NCBI GenBank assembly: GCA_965206395.1
Contig: CBDBJK010000036.1
Span: 310,001-374,000, forward strand
DNA length: 64,000 nucleotides
Reading direction: 5' to 3'
Source of the DNA: CBDBJK01 sp965206395
Lineage (GTDB): Bacteria; Chloroflexota; Dehalococcoidia; Lucifugimonadales; CATOSD01
The notes under the pieces were generated by a model. It saw only the letters and a program-made list of their open reading frames with translations, was not told the DNA's origin and did no database searches. Made by a program: the position numbers and the translations under genes. Positions 9,495-17,743 of this stretch are shown here, in pieces (position 1 is the first letter of the stretch; every line of letters starts with the position of its first letter).

Positions 9495-10849
9495 GTATGA
9501 TAATGTTATATCTGGTGAGGTCTTGATTCTCAAGAAGCTCACTTCCGGTTTTTGCCAACTCCACCAGATGTCCTTCATCACCTAACGCTCGTGAGAGGCA
9601 CTCCGCTATCAAAGGCTCATCGTCCACGACAAGAATACGCATCTTTTCCATCGGAAGCGTCGCAATGGGTGACTCCAGGTCCGCAGGACGCGGAGCAGGC
9701 AAATCCGGCAGAGGCAGCTCTATGGTTATCGTCGCTCCCTCACCGTATGTGCTCTCAACCCTGATGGTTCCATCATGCTCGTGAACCATACCGTAGCATA
9801 TGCTCAAACCCAACCCTGTTCCTGAACCCACTTCTTTTGTGGTAAAGAACGGGTCGAATATCTTTGGCAAATCGTCCTTTTTAATTCCTGGCCCGTCATC
9901 GCTGAAGGTGATCAGAACCTTTTCATCGCTAGACTCAATTGTGACGGTAAGCGTCCCTTCGCCGTTTGCGCTCGCCATGAACTGTTCGGCATTCGTCACA
10001 ATGTTAAGGAACACCTGCTCTAACTGATGCTCGTCTCCAAGGACATAGGGGATTTCGGGATCAAACCTGGTAATAATCTCGATGTTGTTGACTTGCAACT
10101 CGTATGACCTGAAGTCCAGTATCTTCTGCACGATGTCGGCTACGTGACATATTCCTTCCTTGGCTTGTACCTGCGTGCGAAGGACTGAAGATTCGCGATA
10201 ATCTTGGAGGCTCTTTTCGCTTCAGCGAGAATCTTGTCCAGGTCTTTGCGCACCGTCTCGTCTACTTCGCGTCGCAGCACCAGTTGCGAGAAACCCATAA
10301 CCGCGGCCAGAGGATTGTTGATTTCGTGTGCGATGCCAGCGGCCATTTCTCCCACCGACACCAGGCGGCTGGCTTCCATCACCTGAAACTGACGACGCTT
10401 CCACTCCGTAATCTCGTCGAAGATCACCAGAACACCATTCTTAGAAGAGGAGAGCTTGATTATCGATACGGCGACCAGGAAATGGCGCTCCTCTTCGTCT
10501 CCTATATGGCAACTGAACTCCACCTCATTTATCGGCTTGTCAGCGGCTATGCTTTGCTTGATTATCGCCTCCAACTTGTTCTCTGGAAGCACCTTCATTA
10601 GATGAGCGCCAGGGCCAACACCCTGCCCCAATTGAAAGATGTCTTGGAATTGCCCATTGCATTTGACAATCCTCAAAGACTCATCTAACACCAACAAGGG
10701 GTGCTTAATCCCCTCTATGATAGAATTATTCAGTTCGTCCATCTCTTTAATCATTTCGCCTCGTTTGCCTATTTTCTAAATTGCTTGATCGTGAGACGAC
10801 CTGTGTCGTACTTGTTAATGAGCTTTCTTTGACATCTTAATTGGTTTTC

Positions 10850-11274
10850 CTACGCGCCCCTTTGTTGTGACTCAACAAGGGTACGAAGGCGACTTGCGAC
10901 GTTTTTGGCCTCTGCAAGCAGCGATTGGACATCCAACTCCTCAAGACCGAACGTTAGGGCAGACAGATCCGAGTCCTCTTCCTCTTCGGACGCGAAGATG
11001 TCCATCAACGAGTCGCTCACATCGTCTTCAGCCGGTTCTTCAGCAAAAGCCTCTTCTGCGCTTTCGTCCGCAGACTCCTCATCATCACTTAAGGCTGCCA
11101 AGCCTTCAGTATATTGACTCAGCAATGCCTGTTCAGCGTTTGCTTCGCCCCCTGCTAAGACATCATTATCAGTAACATCGCCTGAATTTTCTAGCGCCTC
11201 GCCGTCCCCATCTTGAGATATCGAAGCCTCTTGTTCCTTGTTTTCTTTCTTTTTTTCTTACCAAGCAGAGCCAT
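10850..11274 (-). pseudogene. Acidic tail gene of the archaellum operon, with a frameshift in an A7 run
   Basis: ATG 11274 begins MALLGKKK and then runs through seven A into a short wrong frame. Adding one A gives KKENKEQEASISQDGDGEAL and continues as one very acidic protein of about 141 aa. It has long Glu/Asp/Ser tracts and a C-terminal helix (LDVQSLLAEAKNVASRLRTL). Start, frame and composition fit a single gene directly downstream of arlJ. It could be a cytosolic accessory subunit in the style of ArlC/D/E, but I see no firm family match. The shift may be a sequencing error, a real mutation, or slippage on the A-run. Confidence 0.6.
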
Positions 11275-11309
11275 AGATGTCTATCCTTCTTAGCTGATAG
11301 CAGCGAAGC

Positions 11310-12887
11310 TCACGGACTGCCTTCGATAATCGATTTGAACAGCCCACGTGCGGCCATAGGCACAACTATCATCAATATGCCGGTTATCGTCATCATTATG
11401 GATAGGTTGTAGGCTACCTTGATGTTGTTCCCTCCCTCGGCGGCCTTGGGAGCGTAAGCGTTCGACAAGGTGAGAACGATGGTCACGAAGGTGACCAGGA
11501 AACCCACAAGGCCCAGGTCTATCTGTCCAAACGAGAAAATCTCTCCAACGGGAACGTTTGAATTCGGCAGATTCGAGCTGTTATTGTCCGATAGCGTGTC
11601 GGCGCTCTCCGTGATGCTAACGCTGAACAGACCCATTATCTCTGGGATGAATTGCAGCAGCCCGATCATAGCTCCATGTAATGGCAGGATTAGCCAGCGG
11701 AAGGTGGCAGCCACCATTCCCCGCGTCGCTCTGAGGAAGGCGATCTTGGAGGCAAAAACCGAGGAGGCTATACCCACCTTCCCGGGGTCGCCACCCAGGT
11801 TGATCGCGTCCGTGAACATAAAGACGGTGCGTTCAACAAGCTCGCTGCCAACCTCGTCAACAAAAGCAGCCCAGCATACATCTGGGTTGATGCCTGCGCT
11901 CAGCCGATGCTTGAGCGCCGTCATCTCAGGCGTCAGCGCGCCCAGGGAGCGTCGGTCTATCTGATTCAACGCCTCGGCAACAGTCGTGCCGATGGCGGAT
12001 GTCACGCCGCCCAACACACGCACCGCCGTAGACATGTCAAAGTCCTTCTTGGCTACAAATTTTTCGTCCTTGCCCAAGAGCCAGCCAGGAACGACGAGAA
12101 AGACTGAGAACATTATGAATATCCATCCCAGCTCTGTCCCCCTCAGCAGCATCAGTGCGGCGATGACGGTCGCTGTAGGCATAAAGATTTTGAAAAGCTT
12201 CGTCCCCCGTCTCTGCAGCTTCGAGCTAGGCCCGCTTACCCTGGTCACGATCTCCTTGGGCGCGCTGATGTAGATAATCCACCCTCCGAGAATCGTGACG
12301 AACACCATCGTCATTGCCAACCCGACGACGACGCCAGTGCCGACATTGTAGATCATCATTGAGATGACGGACACGATGACTATGAGGGACGACGCGACCA
12401 CCAGCGTTACGTAGGCGTCAGTCCATTTCTTCAGCGATTCCACGTCCCGCTCATACCGATTGCCAAAGATTTCGCCCATGACTTCAGCCTCGCGCATGAG
12501 GAACTCGCCCTCATCCTCGCCTGAAGTCAGCGCTCCCGCCAGTCTCAGCAGGAGGCTTTTCACCTCATCAATTTCCGTTCTCTCCGCCACCAACCGACAG
12601 CCTTCGGCGTAATCGATATTCAGCTTCTCGGCCAGGATATAGACGTTCCTGAAATACTTGGAAGACGAGTAGGGCAATTGAGAGGCGAATTTGAATAACT
12701 CGCTGCGAGAAACGCGAGCAGACGATATCGACGACATATACGTCAGCTGAGCAAACAGGTCGAACTGAAGGTAGCGTGGATGGGACTGTACCCTCTTTTC
12801 CTTTTTTACCTCCGCATTGCCTTCGCTGCTGCTGTCGTCAGAAGATACCTTCTTTTTAAGCTTTTGCAATAACTTTATAGAACTCAT
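11310..12887 (-). CDS. arlJ: Archaellum membrane platform protein ArlJ (FlaJ)
   Basis: 525 aa, in the size range of archaeal ArlJ and longer than bacterial PilC/GspF. After a charged cytoplasmic N-terminus (KKKVSSDDSSSEG) come two GspF-type cytoplasmic domains, each followed by hydrophobic helices: about 175-230 (TLVVASSLIVIVSVISMMIY) and about 405-520. The second domain has the conserved pattern LSAGINPDVCWAAFVDEVGS. ArlJ is the only polytopic subunit and anchors the ArlI motor in the membrane. The start overlaps the end of arlI by 32 bp, indicating translational coupling. The frame is intact. Confidence 0.92.
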   Translation of the reverse strand: MSSIKLLQKLKKKVSSDDSSSEGNAEVKKEKRVQSHPRYLQFDLFAQLTYMSSISSARVSRSELFKFASQLPYSSSKYFRNVYILAEKLNIDYAEGCRLVAERTEIDEVKSLLLRLAGALTSGEDEGEFLMREAEVMGEIFGNRYERDVESLKKWTDAYVTLVVASSLIVIVSVISMMIYNVGTGVVVGLAMTMVFVTILGGWIIYISAPKEIVTRVSGPSSKLQRRGTKLFKIFMPTATVIAALMLLRGTELGWIFIMFSVFLVVPGWLLGKDEKFVAKKDFDMSTAVRVLGGVTSAIGTTVAEALNQIDRRSLGALTPEMTALKHRLSAGINPDVCWAAFVDEVGSELVERTVFMFTDAINLGGDPGKVGIASSVFASKIAFLRATRGMVAATFRWLILPLHGAMIGLLQFIPEIMGLFSVSITESADTLSDNNSSNLPNSNVPVGEIFSFGQIDLGLVGFLVTFVTIVLTLSNAYAPKAAEGGNNIKVAYNLSIMMTITGILMIVVPMAARGLFKSIIEGSP

Positions 12888-14586
12888 CGTAATCAGTTGC
12901 GCCGTTCTGAGTCAGCTTTTCCAGAATCCGTGCCCTTCTTTTGAGCAGTGAGTAGATCTGTTTTTTCTTGTGAGGTGGATTTCCTCTCGCCGGAGCTATC
13001 TTGTACTCCAACAGATAGCTGTTCATGTCTCCTGTGAACTCGAACTCGTCCTTGACGGGGTCCCAGCGGAACACCTCGGTAAACGAGAACGCATCGCTGG
13101 CCGAGTCGTAGCCAATGATCTCGTTGATGCTCATCGCGCGACGACCTAGCTTGCCGTTCGGTAGTTTGACCTGACTCTGTATGACGATTATGTTCAGGTT
13201 TTCTACATAGGTTTTGGGAACGAGAATCGGGCTACCTGTGAGCCTCTGAATCAGCTTTTCAACCGTTGAAGCGTGGAAAGTAGCCATAACGGAGTGGCCC
13301 GTCTGCATAGCCTGGAACGCAATGAGGCCCTCCTCACCGCGAATCTCACCGATGATAATCTCGTCAGGGCGCTGCCGAAGTGCAGCCTTTAGAAGATCGA
13401 ACATACCCACGCCGGTGCCCACCTCGCCGGGCTTGGGAGGGCGTGTCACTTCCTTGATCCAGTTGGGGTGCGGAACCTGCACCTCAGCCGTGTCTTCAAT
13501 GGTTATTATCTTTGCGTCCGGTTCTATGAAAACCGTGAAGGCGTTGAGGAGGGTGGTCTTGCCCGACGCTGTCTCACCGGAGACGAATACGTTCATCCCG
13601 TGTTCGAGGGCGAGCGACATGTACGCCCCCATCATGTAGTTCATGCTTCCGAACTCGCACAGTTGCAGCAAGCTGATGGGCGTGTCGGAGAATTTACGTA
13701 TGGTGAAGTTGCTGCCGCGTCTGGACACGTCTTCGCCGTAGACGATGTTGATACGAGAGCCATCGGGAAGCGAAGCGTCCACGATGGGTTGACGGAATGT
13801 GACAGGTTTCTTGATACGCTCGGAAAGCCGTATGACAAACCCGTCCAGTTCCTCATTGGAAGAGAACTCCGCAGAAGTGCGGAGGCTCTTGAAGACCTTG
13901 TGCTCGATGAATATAGGGCCGAGGCCGCTGCAGCTTATGTCCTCAATGTTGCTGTCACGAATCATGGGTTCCAGAATGCCCATCCCAAGCTTGTCTCTGA
14001 CCACAACGTACTTGGCTACTTTGAGGTCGCGCTCGGTTAGCGAAATGCTACCGCCTCCCTTGCGCTTGAGCAGTTTCTTCACTATTGCTAGCGGACCGCC
14101 TCCACCACCGTTACTATCAGCTTTCGTCTTGCAAATTTTCCCGATTATCTTTTCTAGCGTTTCTTGCTTCTCTTCAGGAGTCTCGGCATCCTCGAACTCC
14201 ATCGCGTGGTCCAGCAGAGCAACCTCTATCTTGGTGGTCAATTCAACCTCATCCTGCCCTTCGCTGAGCTTTGGTTCTATTGCAATGTAGAAACTCCTGC
14301 CCCCTTCGGGGTCTTGGGCAATGTGAATATATATGCCACCCTCCACCGGGTAGATAAGATTGAGCTCCTTCTTATCGCGGAGCTTGCCTGAAAGCTGCGT
14401 GTAATACTCCGGTATACCGACCTCATTAACCAGGACCATATGCAAGTATTCCAGCAGGTGAACATTTTCCCTGGTCGTCTCCTGCATGGGCTTGGGGAGC
14501 ATTTTATAAAGCGTACAGGCGAACGGGTCCCCTCCGTGCGCCTCGTCGGAATCATCCAGCGCGAAAGGAAATGCCATTACAGCCAT
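12856..14586 (-). CDS. arlI: Archaellum motor ATPase ArlI (FlaI)
   Basis: 576 aa, typical for ArlI. The N-terminal domain (residues 1-200) is followed by a type II/IV secretion ATPase core. Walker A is GETASGKTTLLNAF, the Asp box lies in IITIEDTAEVQVPHPNW, Walker B is DEIIIGEIRGEE, and the His box is GHSVMATFHAS. ArlI hexamers power both assembly and rotation of the archaellum. The start is set at 14586 (a second ATG lies three codons later). It follows arlH by 48 bp and overlaps arlJ. Confidence 0.95.
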   Translation of the reverse strand: MAVMAFPFALDDSDEAHGGDPFACTLYKMLPKPMQETTRENVHLLEYLHMVLVNEVGIPEYYTQLSGKLRDKKELNLIYPVEGGIYIHIAQDPEGGRSFYIAIEPKLSEGQDEVELTTKIEVALLDHAMEFEDAETPEEKQETLEKIIGKICKTKADSNGGGGGPLAIVKKLLKRKGGGSISLTERDLKVAKYVVVRDKLGMGILEPMIRDSNIEDISCSGLGPIFIEHKVFKSLRTSAEFSSNEELDGFVIRLSERIKKPVTFRQPIVDASLPDGSRINIVYGEDVSRRGSNFTIRKFSDTPISLLQLCEFGSMNYMMGAYMSLALEHGMNVFVSGETASGKTTLLNAFTVFIEPDAKIITIEDTAEVQVPHPNWIKEVTRPPKPGEVGTGVGMFDLLKAALRQRPDEIIIGEIRGEEGLIAFQAMQTGHSVMATFHASTVEKLIQRLTGSPILVPKTYVENLNIIVIQSQVKLPNGKLGRRAMSINEIIGYDSASDAFSFTEVFRWDPVKDEFEFTGDMNSYLLEYKIAPARGNPPHKKKQIYSLLKRRARILEKLTQNGATDYDEFYKVIAKA

Positions 14587-14634
14587 TGGTCTATCCTGAT
14601 CTCTGTCAAGTTATAGCAATTCGTATGCATTGCT

Positions 14635-15375
14635 CTAAGCCTTGACCTTCGAGACCGGTATGATTTTCATTCCCATCATAGGTTCCACGTCGAAGCTGAT
14701 TATGTTGCCCGTGGCTAACTCAGCGCCGCGTATCTTGGCGACCTCCATGACCTTCACCAGACGATCGCCCATCTCCTCGGCGCGCAGGCTGATGTGGGCG
14801 TCGCACATAGAGCGCACCCTTGCGAAGTCTGCCTGGCCGAAGGCGTAGGAGTTGACGACGGTAATGATAGTCATCCCCCGGTCGCAGTAGTGCTTGCAGA
14901 TTTCAAAGTAGGTCATCGTCTCTTCTATGGAGGTGTGCGTGATGAACGTCGTCAGCGAGTCCACCACAATCAAGGGCGTGCCTCCGCGTGACTCGAGGTC
15001 TGTCAGCAGGACAGTGAACACCTGTGTTGGACTTAGCCCGGACTTGGACGCCGTAATAGGGAATATCTTCAGTCTGCCCAGCAGCAGAAAATCAGTAATG
15101 TCCAGGCTGAGGCTGCTCATCTGACGGGTGAAGCTCTTTACGGTGTTCTCAGTCGTGTAGAGAATCGCGTTGATGCCATCGTAAAGCGAACCCCACATAA
15201 GTTGCTGCGCGAGAACCGACTTGCCCGAGTCCGACTGGCCTTCTATCAGAACCATAGACCCAACCGGAATTCCGCCGCCCATCTTCTTGTCTATTTCCAT
15301 GTTGCCCGTGGATACGACCCTGTTATTGGTTTTCTTAGGTTCATCATCCAGGTCATCCAAATCTATATCAGGCAT
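14635..15375 (-). CDS. arlH: Archaellum ATPase-like regulator ArlH (FlaH)
   Basis: 246 aa KaiC/RecA-like protein. Walker A is EGQSDSGKSVLAQQL and the Walker B strand is PLIVVDSLTTFITHT. ArlH forms a ring that binds ATP and docks on ArlI, acting as a switch between assembly and rotation. This gene is found only in archaellum systems, not in type IV pili, so it is strong evidence for the assignment. AGAGGAGGAATC precedes the ATG. The first 15 residues are unusually acidic. Confidence 0.93.
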   Translation of the reverse strand: MPDIDLDDLDDEPKKTNNRVVSTGNMEIDKKMGGGIPVGSMVLIEGQSDSGKSVLAQQLMWGSLYDGINAILYTTENTVKSFTRQMSSLSLDITDFLLLGRLKIFPITASKSGLSPTQVFTVLLTDLESRGGTPLIVVDSLTTFITHTSIEETMTYFEICKHYCDRGMTIITVVNSYAFGQADFARVRSMCDAHISLRAEEMGDRLVKVMEVAKIRGAELATGNIISFDVEPMMGMKIIPVSKVKA

Positions 15376-15391
15376 GATTCCTCCTCTTTTG

Positions 15392-15928
15392 TCACCTTGA
15401 GAACGGAGCTGACAGCGTTACGCCATTGACTGTCCCTATAGTCGCCAGATTATCCGTAGTGGCCGGAATGGCTGGCGTAACGTTCAGGCGAACGATCATC
15501 TCCTCCCCAGGGTTAAGAACATTAGGTTCGTAAACCTCCGCCTCCGCCGTGCCTGCGTTCAGATACACACCCACCATCGTCCATTGACCATTGCTCGGCG
15601 ACGACGAAGTGGTGTACGTCATTCGCGTTATCTTCAAGTCCGCGTTGCTGCTGGTGGCGTAGTAGCTTATTACCGCATCCCACTTCTTGAACTCTCTTAG
15701 CGCTGTCTGTCCGCTATTTCTGATCGATATGTCGATATTCGTGCCGCTGCCAACGATGTCCGCCGTTATCAGTTGCAGCTCTGTTCTCGCCCTCTCTCCC
15801 GTTCGGTTCGTCATATCGTTCCACGTCAGCGAGATGTCGCTCGCCGACGATAGGGATGCGCTCGTCATCGTTATCACAGCGCCTATCACCAGCGCGACCG
15901 CGACTAGCCCTGTTATGATGTTCGCCAA
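15392..15928 (-). CDS. arlF: Archaellum stator-type protein ArlF (FlaF)
   Basis: About 178 aa. One N-terminal membrane helix (NIITGLVAVALVIGAVITM) is followed by a beta-rich domain (IDISIRNSGQTALREFKKWD, then EPNVLNPGEEMIVRLNVTP), the pattern of ArlF. In archaea ArlF binds the S-layer and anchors the motor. In this organism the partner outside the membrane is unknown. The start is TTG 15928; the next gene arlH begins 16 bp after its stop. Confidence 0.8.
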   Translation of the reverse strand: MANIITGLVAVALVIGAVITMTSASLSSASDISLTWNDMTNRTGERARTELQLITADIVGSGTNIDISIRNSGQTALREFKKWDAVISYYATSSNADLKITRMTYTTSSSPSNGQWTMVGVYLNAGTAEAEVYEPNVLNPGEEMIVRLNVTPAIPATTDNLATIGTVNGVTLSAPFSR

Positions 15929-15942
15929 TTTCTTCTACCATG

Positions 15943-16470
15943 CTACATGCTGAAAAAATACTCGTCCGTTACCCCGTTGGGAATAATTATCTTTATATCG
16001 TAGTCACCTTGAGCCTGCGTCGAAGTATCGTAGTCTACGGTTATCTTCACAGTCTCCTTGGGACTCATCTCCGTGTCGTCTGAGTCGCCTTCGACATCCT
16101 GCTGCCAGCGTGGATACACGCCCGACTCCACCTCAGTCAGATGTGGAATTCGGGTGAACGTGCTTGTCGTGCCTACGAATATGTCAAGCTGTGTTAGATC
16201 CAGTATCCTCGTATCTCCCACATTCTTGACCCATATAAAGATTTCAAAGCGCCCGTTGCCATTGGTGTCCGAGAACGCCCCGGCTGAGTCCAGCTCGCCA
16301 ACGGCATGAATGATTTCGATGTCGCTTTTCAAGCGGTCGTCAACCTTGGCGCTGGCGGCAATGAGCGCACCGGAGCTTCGGCTTATCGCGGGGAACAGAG
16401 CGTTGAGAACCGCCGCCAGACTTGCGATCCCCGCTATCGTTAGCATTGCCGTTGTTATCGCCGGATTAAT
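15943..16470 (-). CDS. arlG: Archaellum stator protein ArlG (FlaG), probable ATT start
   Basis: The frame shows a single N-terminal helix (AITTAMLTIAGIASLAAVLN) and a beta-sandwich with segments typical of ArlG: IEIIHAVGE, FEIFIWVKNVGDTRI, and the end IKIIIPNGVTDEYFFS. The first ATG (16446) lies inside the membrane helix. An ATT at 16470, seven bases after GGAGG, gives the complete N-terminus (INPAITTAML), and no ATG, GTG or TTG fits better. Initiation at ATT is inferred. The start overlaps the end of the preceding ArlD/E-like gene by 16 bp. ArlG pairs with ArlF in the stator. Confidence 0.85.
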   Translation of the reverse strand: MNPAITTAMLTIAGIASLAAVLNALFPAISRSSGALIAASAKVDDRLKSDIEIIHAVGELDSAGAFSDTNGNGRFEIFIWVKNVGDTRILDLTQLDIFVGTTSTFTRIPHLTEVESGVYPRWQQDVEGDSDDTEMSPKETVKITVDYDTSTQAQGDYDIKIIIPNGVTDEYFFSM

Positions 16471-17309
16471 GGTGAAACCTCCGAATCGTCCTGCAGCAGG
16501 AAGGGCAGCAGTCTGAGATCGTTCATTGTGCCGCTTCCGAGGAAGCCTCCTAGCTGGGCCATGAGCGAGACTATCTCCTTGGCAGTAATCCGGTGGTCCA
16601 TATCTCTATCATCCAGCAGAGGTAGGAGAAGGATGAGGGCGTCTTTCATCTCTTTGGGAATTCGCCCAGTCATCTCGGAGACCTCCAGTAGAGCCTTGAG
16701 ATGCTCGCTTCCAACTCGATTCAGCGCCCGTTCCGCCCACTGCGCCAGTCCCGCGAGGGTGACCAGATCCATACTCTCTTCCTTCGCTATTATTTCAGGA
16801 GGGGCGGTATCTTCGGCTCGGCGGCTCCGATCCTTCTGAGGCGCGGCAGCCTTTGTGACCACGCTTTCATCTTTGTCTTCTAGAGAAGCAGCGACCATGA
16901 ACTCATCTTCTTCTGCTTCCTCTTTTTCGGATTCATCATCTTCGGAATCCTGCTCAAGCAGCTTTCTCAGGCGTCTTGTTAATTCGTCCTTATCTTCCTC
17001 TTCAAGCGCCTTTTCCTCTTCTTTGTCCTCGGCAGACTCTACTGGAGCCTTCCGGGGCTTCTTCGAATCCTTTACAGGCTTATACATGACTGCCGGAGGC
17101 GGAGGCGGCCCCGCGCCTGGCCCGTCATCGCCATCGCCATGCGCATTCAACGTATCGTCTATATCAGCCTGGGAGCCTAGAGGATCATCCAGGCTGAGGG
17201 GCGAGCCTGGTGACTGGCCCAAGCCGGACGATGAAGGAATTGGTTCACTCATAACACTGCCAGGAGGGGCTAGCCCTGGGCTACCCGTTTCCACAAACGA
17301 GTCGGCCAC
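16455..17309 (-). CDS. ArlD/E-like archaellum cytosolic-ring protein, C-terminal part
   Basis: This 284-aa frame (GTG start by convention) has a disordered Pro/Gly/Ser region, then a long Glu/Lys/Asp tract (residues about 85-150), then a folded C-terminus. That C-terminus (LAQWAERALNRVGSEHLKAL then GRIPKEMKDALILLL) follows the pattern of the ArlD/E domain in euryarchaea (trp-rich helix, RVG, then helix). ArlC/D/E form the cytosolic ring linking the motor to chemotaxis. It is in the same frame as the 77-aa frame upstream, separated by one TAA at 17394-17396. There is no good start after an AGAGGAGGAGGA tract, so the two probably form one protein. Confidence 0.7.
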   Translation of the reverse strand: MADSFVETGSPGLAPPGSVMSEPIPSSSGLGQSPGSPLSLDDPLGSQADIDDTLNAHGDGDDGPGAGPPPPPAVMYKPVKDSKKPRKAPVESAEDKEEEKALEEEDKDELTRRLRKLLEQDSEDDESEKEEAEEDEFMVAASLEDKDESVVTKAAAPQKDRSRRAEDTAPPEIIAKEESMDLVTLAGLAQWAERALNRVGSEHLKALLEVSEMTGRIPKEMKDALILLLPLLDDRDMDHRITAKEIVSLMAQLGGFLGSGTMNDLRLLPFLLQDDSEVSPLIRR

Positions 17310-17393
17310 TCTGCGGGGAATCTGATTCCCTAATGGGCTGCCAAGGCCACCAATATCTTGCTGTGGCTGGGGGCCTGGTCCTCCTCCTCCTCT

Positions 17394-17627
17394 TTATGAT
17401 GTATCCACATATATGCTTGGCTGGGGAGCAGGCGCGACCTCAGGGGCCTCCTGCACCGCTCTGTTCGGGTTCTGGGGTTGGGGCGCGAATCCTGCGCCTC
17501 CCGCTCCAGCGAAGGGGCTTTGGACGTTAAGAACGTGCTCCTGTACTTCCAGGAGAACTTGCTTTATCTCGTTCTTCAGGAGCTTTAGCTCCTCGTCCAT
17601 GCGGTCAACCCGACCATTAAGGTCCAT
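17394..17627 (-). CDS. ArlC/D/E-like coiled-coil N-terminal part, ends at an in-frame TAA
   Basis: 77 aa. Residues 1-35 are a predicted coiled coil (VDRMDEELKLLKNEIKQVLL), followed by a Pro/Gln/Ala-rich linker that continues in composition across the stop. The TAA differs from CAA (Gln) by one transition, and the linker around it is Gln-rich. Restoring Gln would give a protein of about 390 aa: coiled coil, linker, acidic tract, ArlD/E domain. Alternatively it is a separate short ArlC-like subunit. It follows the archaellin gene after a stem-loop. Confidence 0.65.
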   Translation of the reverse strand: MDLNGRVDRMDEELKLLKNEIKQVLLEVQEHVLNVQSPFAGAGGAGFAPQPQNPNRAVQEAPEVAPAPQPSIYVDTS

Positions 17628-17652
17628 AATCGCCCCTTAGCGGAGTTCGTGA

Positions 17653-17690
17653 TGACACTCCCGGAGGGTGGTTCCCCCTCGGGAGTGTCA
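17653..17690 (-). terminator. Stem-loop between archaellin and the rest of the operon
   Basis: TGACACTCCC (17653-17662) pairs with GGGAGTGTCA (17681-17690), with a G/C-rich extension towards the loop. No long U-run follows on the minus strand, so it may be an attenuator or an RNA-stability element rather than a full terminator. Its place just after arlB would allow much more archaellin than motor mRNA. Confidence 0.6.
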
Positions 17691-17743
17691 ACTCAGATGT
17701 CTCTGTGGGGCAGCTTGATGACCGCCCCTGAATCACGCCTGTG

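Larger units (their letters stand above)
8007..10754 (-). pseudogene. Hybrid histidine kinase (PAS-HisKA-HATPase-receiver), broken by a frameshift and an IS630-type insertion
   Basis: From 10754 the frame encodes a PAS domain (residues about 5-120) and a HisKA helix with the H-box GEMAAGIAHEINNPLAAVMG. It stops at 10140 after KPRKEYVT. One missing base there would continue into ADIVQKILDFR and the ATPase domain: N-box VFLNIVTNAEQFM, then FSDDGPGIKKDDLPKIFDPF and GTGLGLSICYGMV. A receiver follows (RILVVDDEPLIAECLSRAL) and is cut by IS630 copy B. Removing that element rejoins RYNIII to LDVKMPGLDGIELF, restoring the phospho-acceptor Asp. Corrected length is 498 aa. Two independent lesions argue for a true pseudogene, although the frameshift alone could be a sequencing error. 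It lies just downstream of the archaellum operon. Confidence 0.9.
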
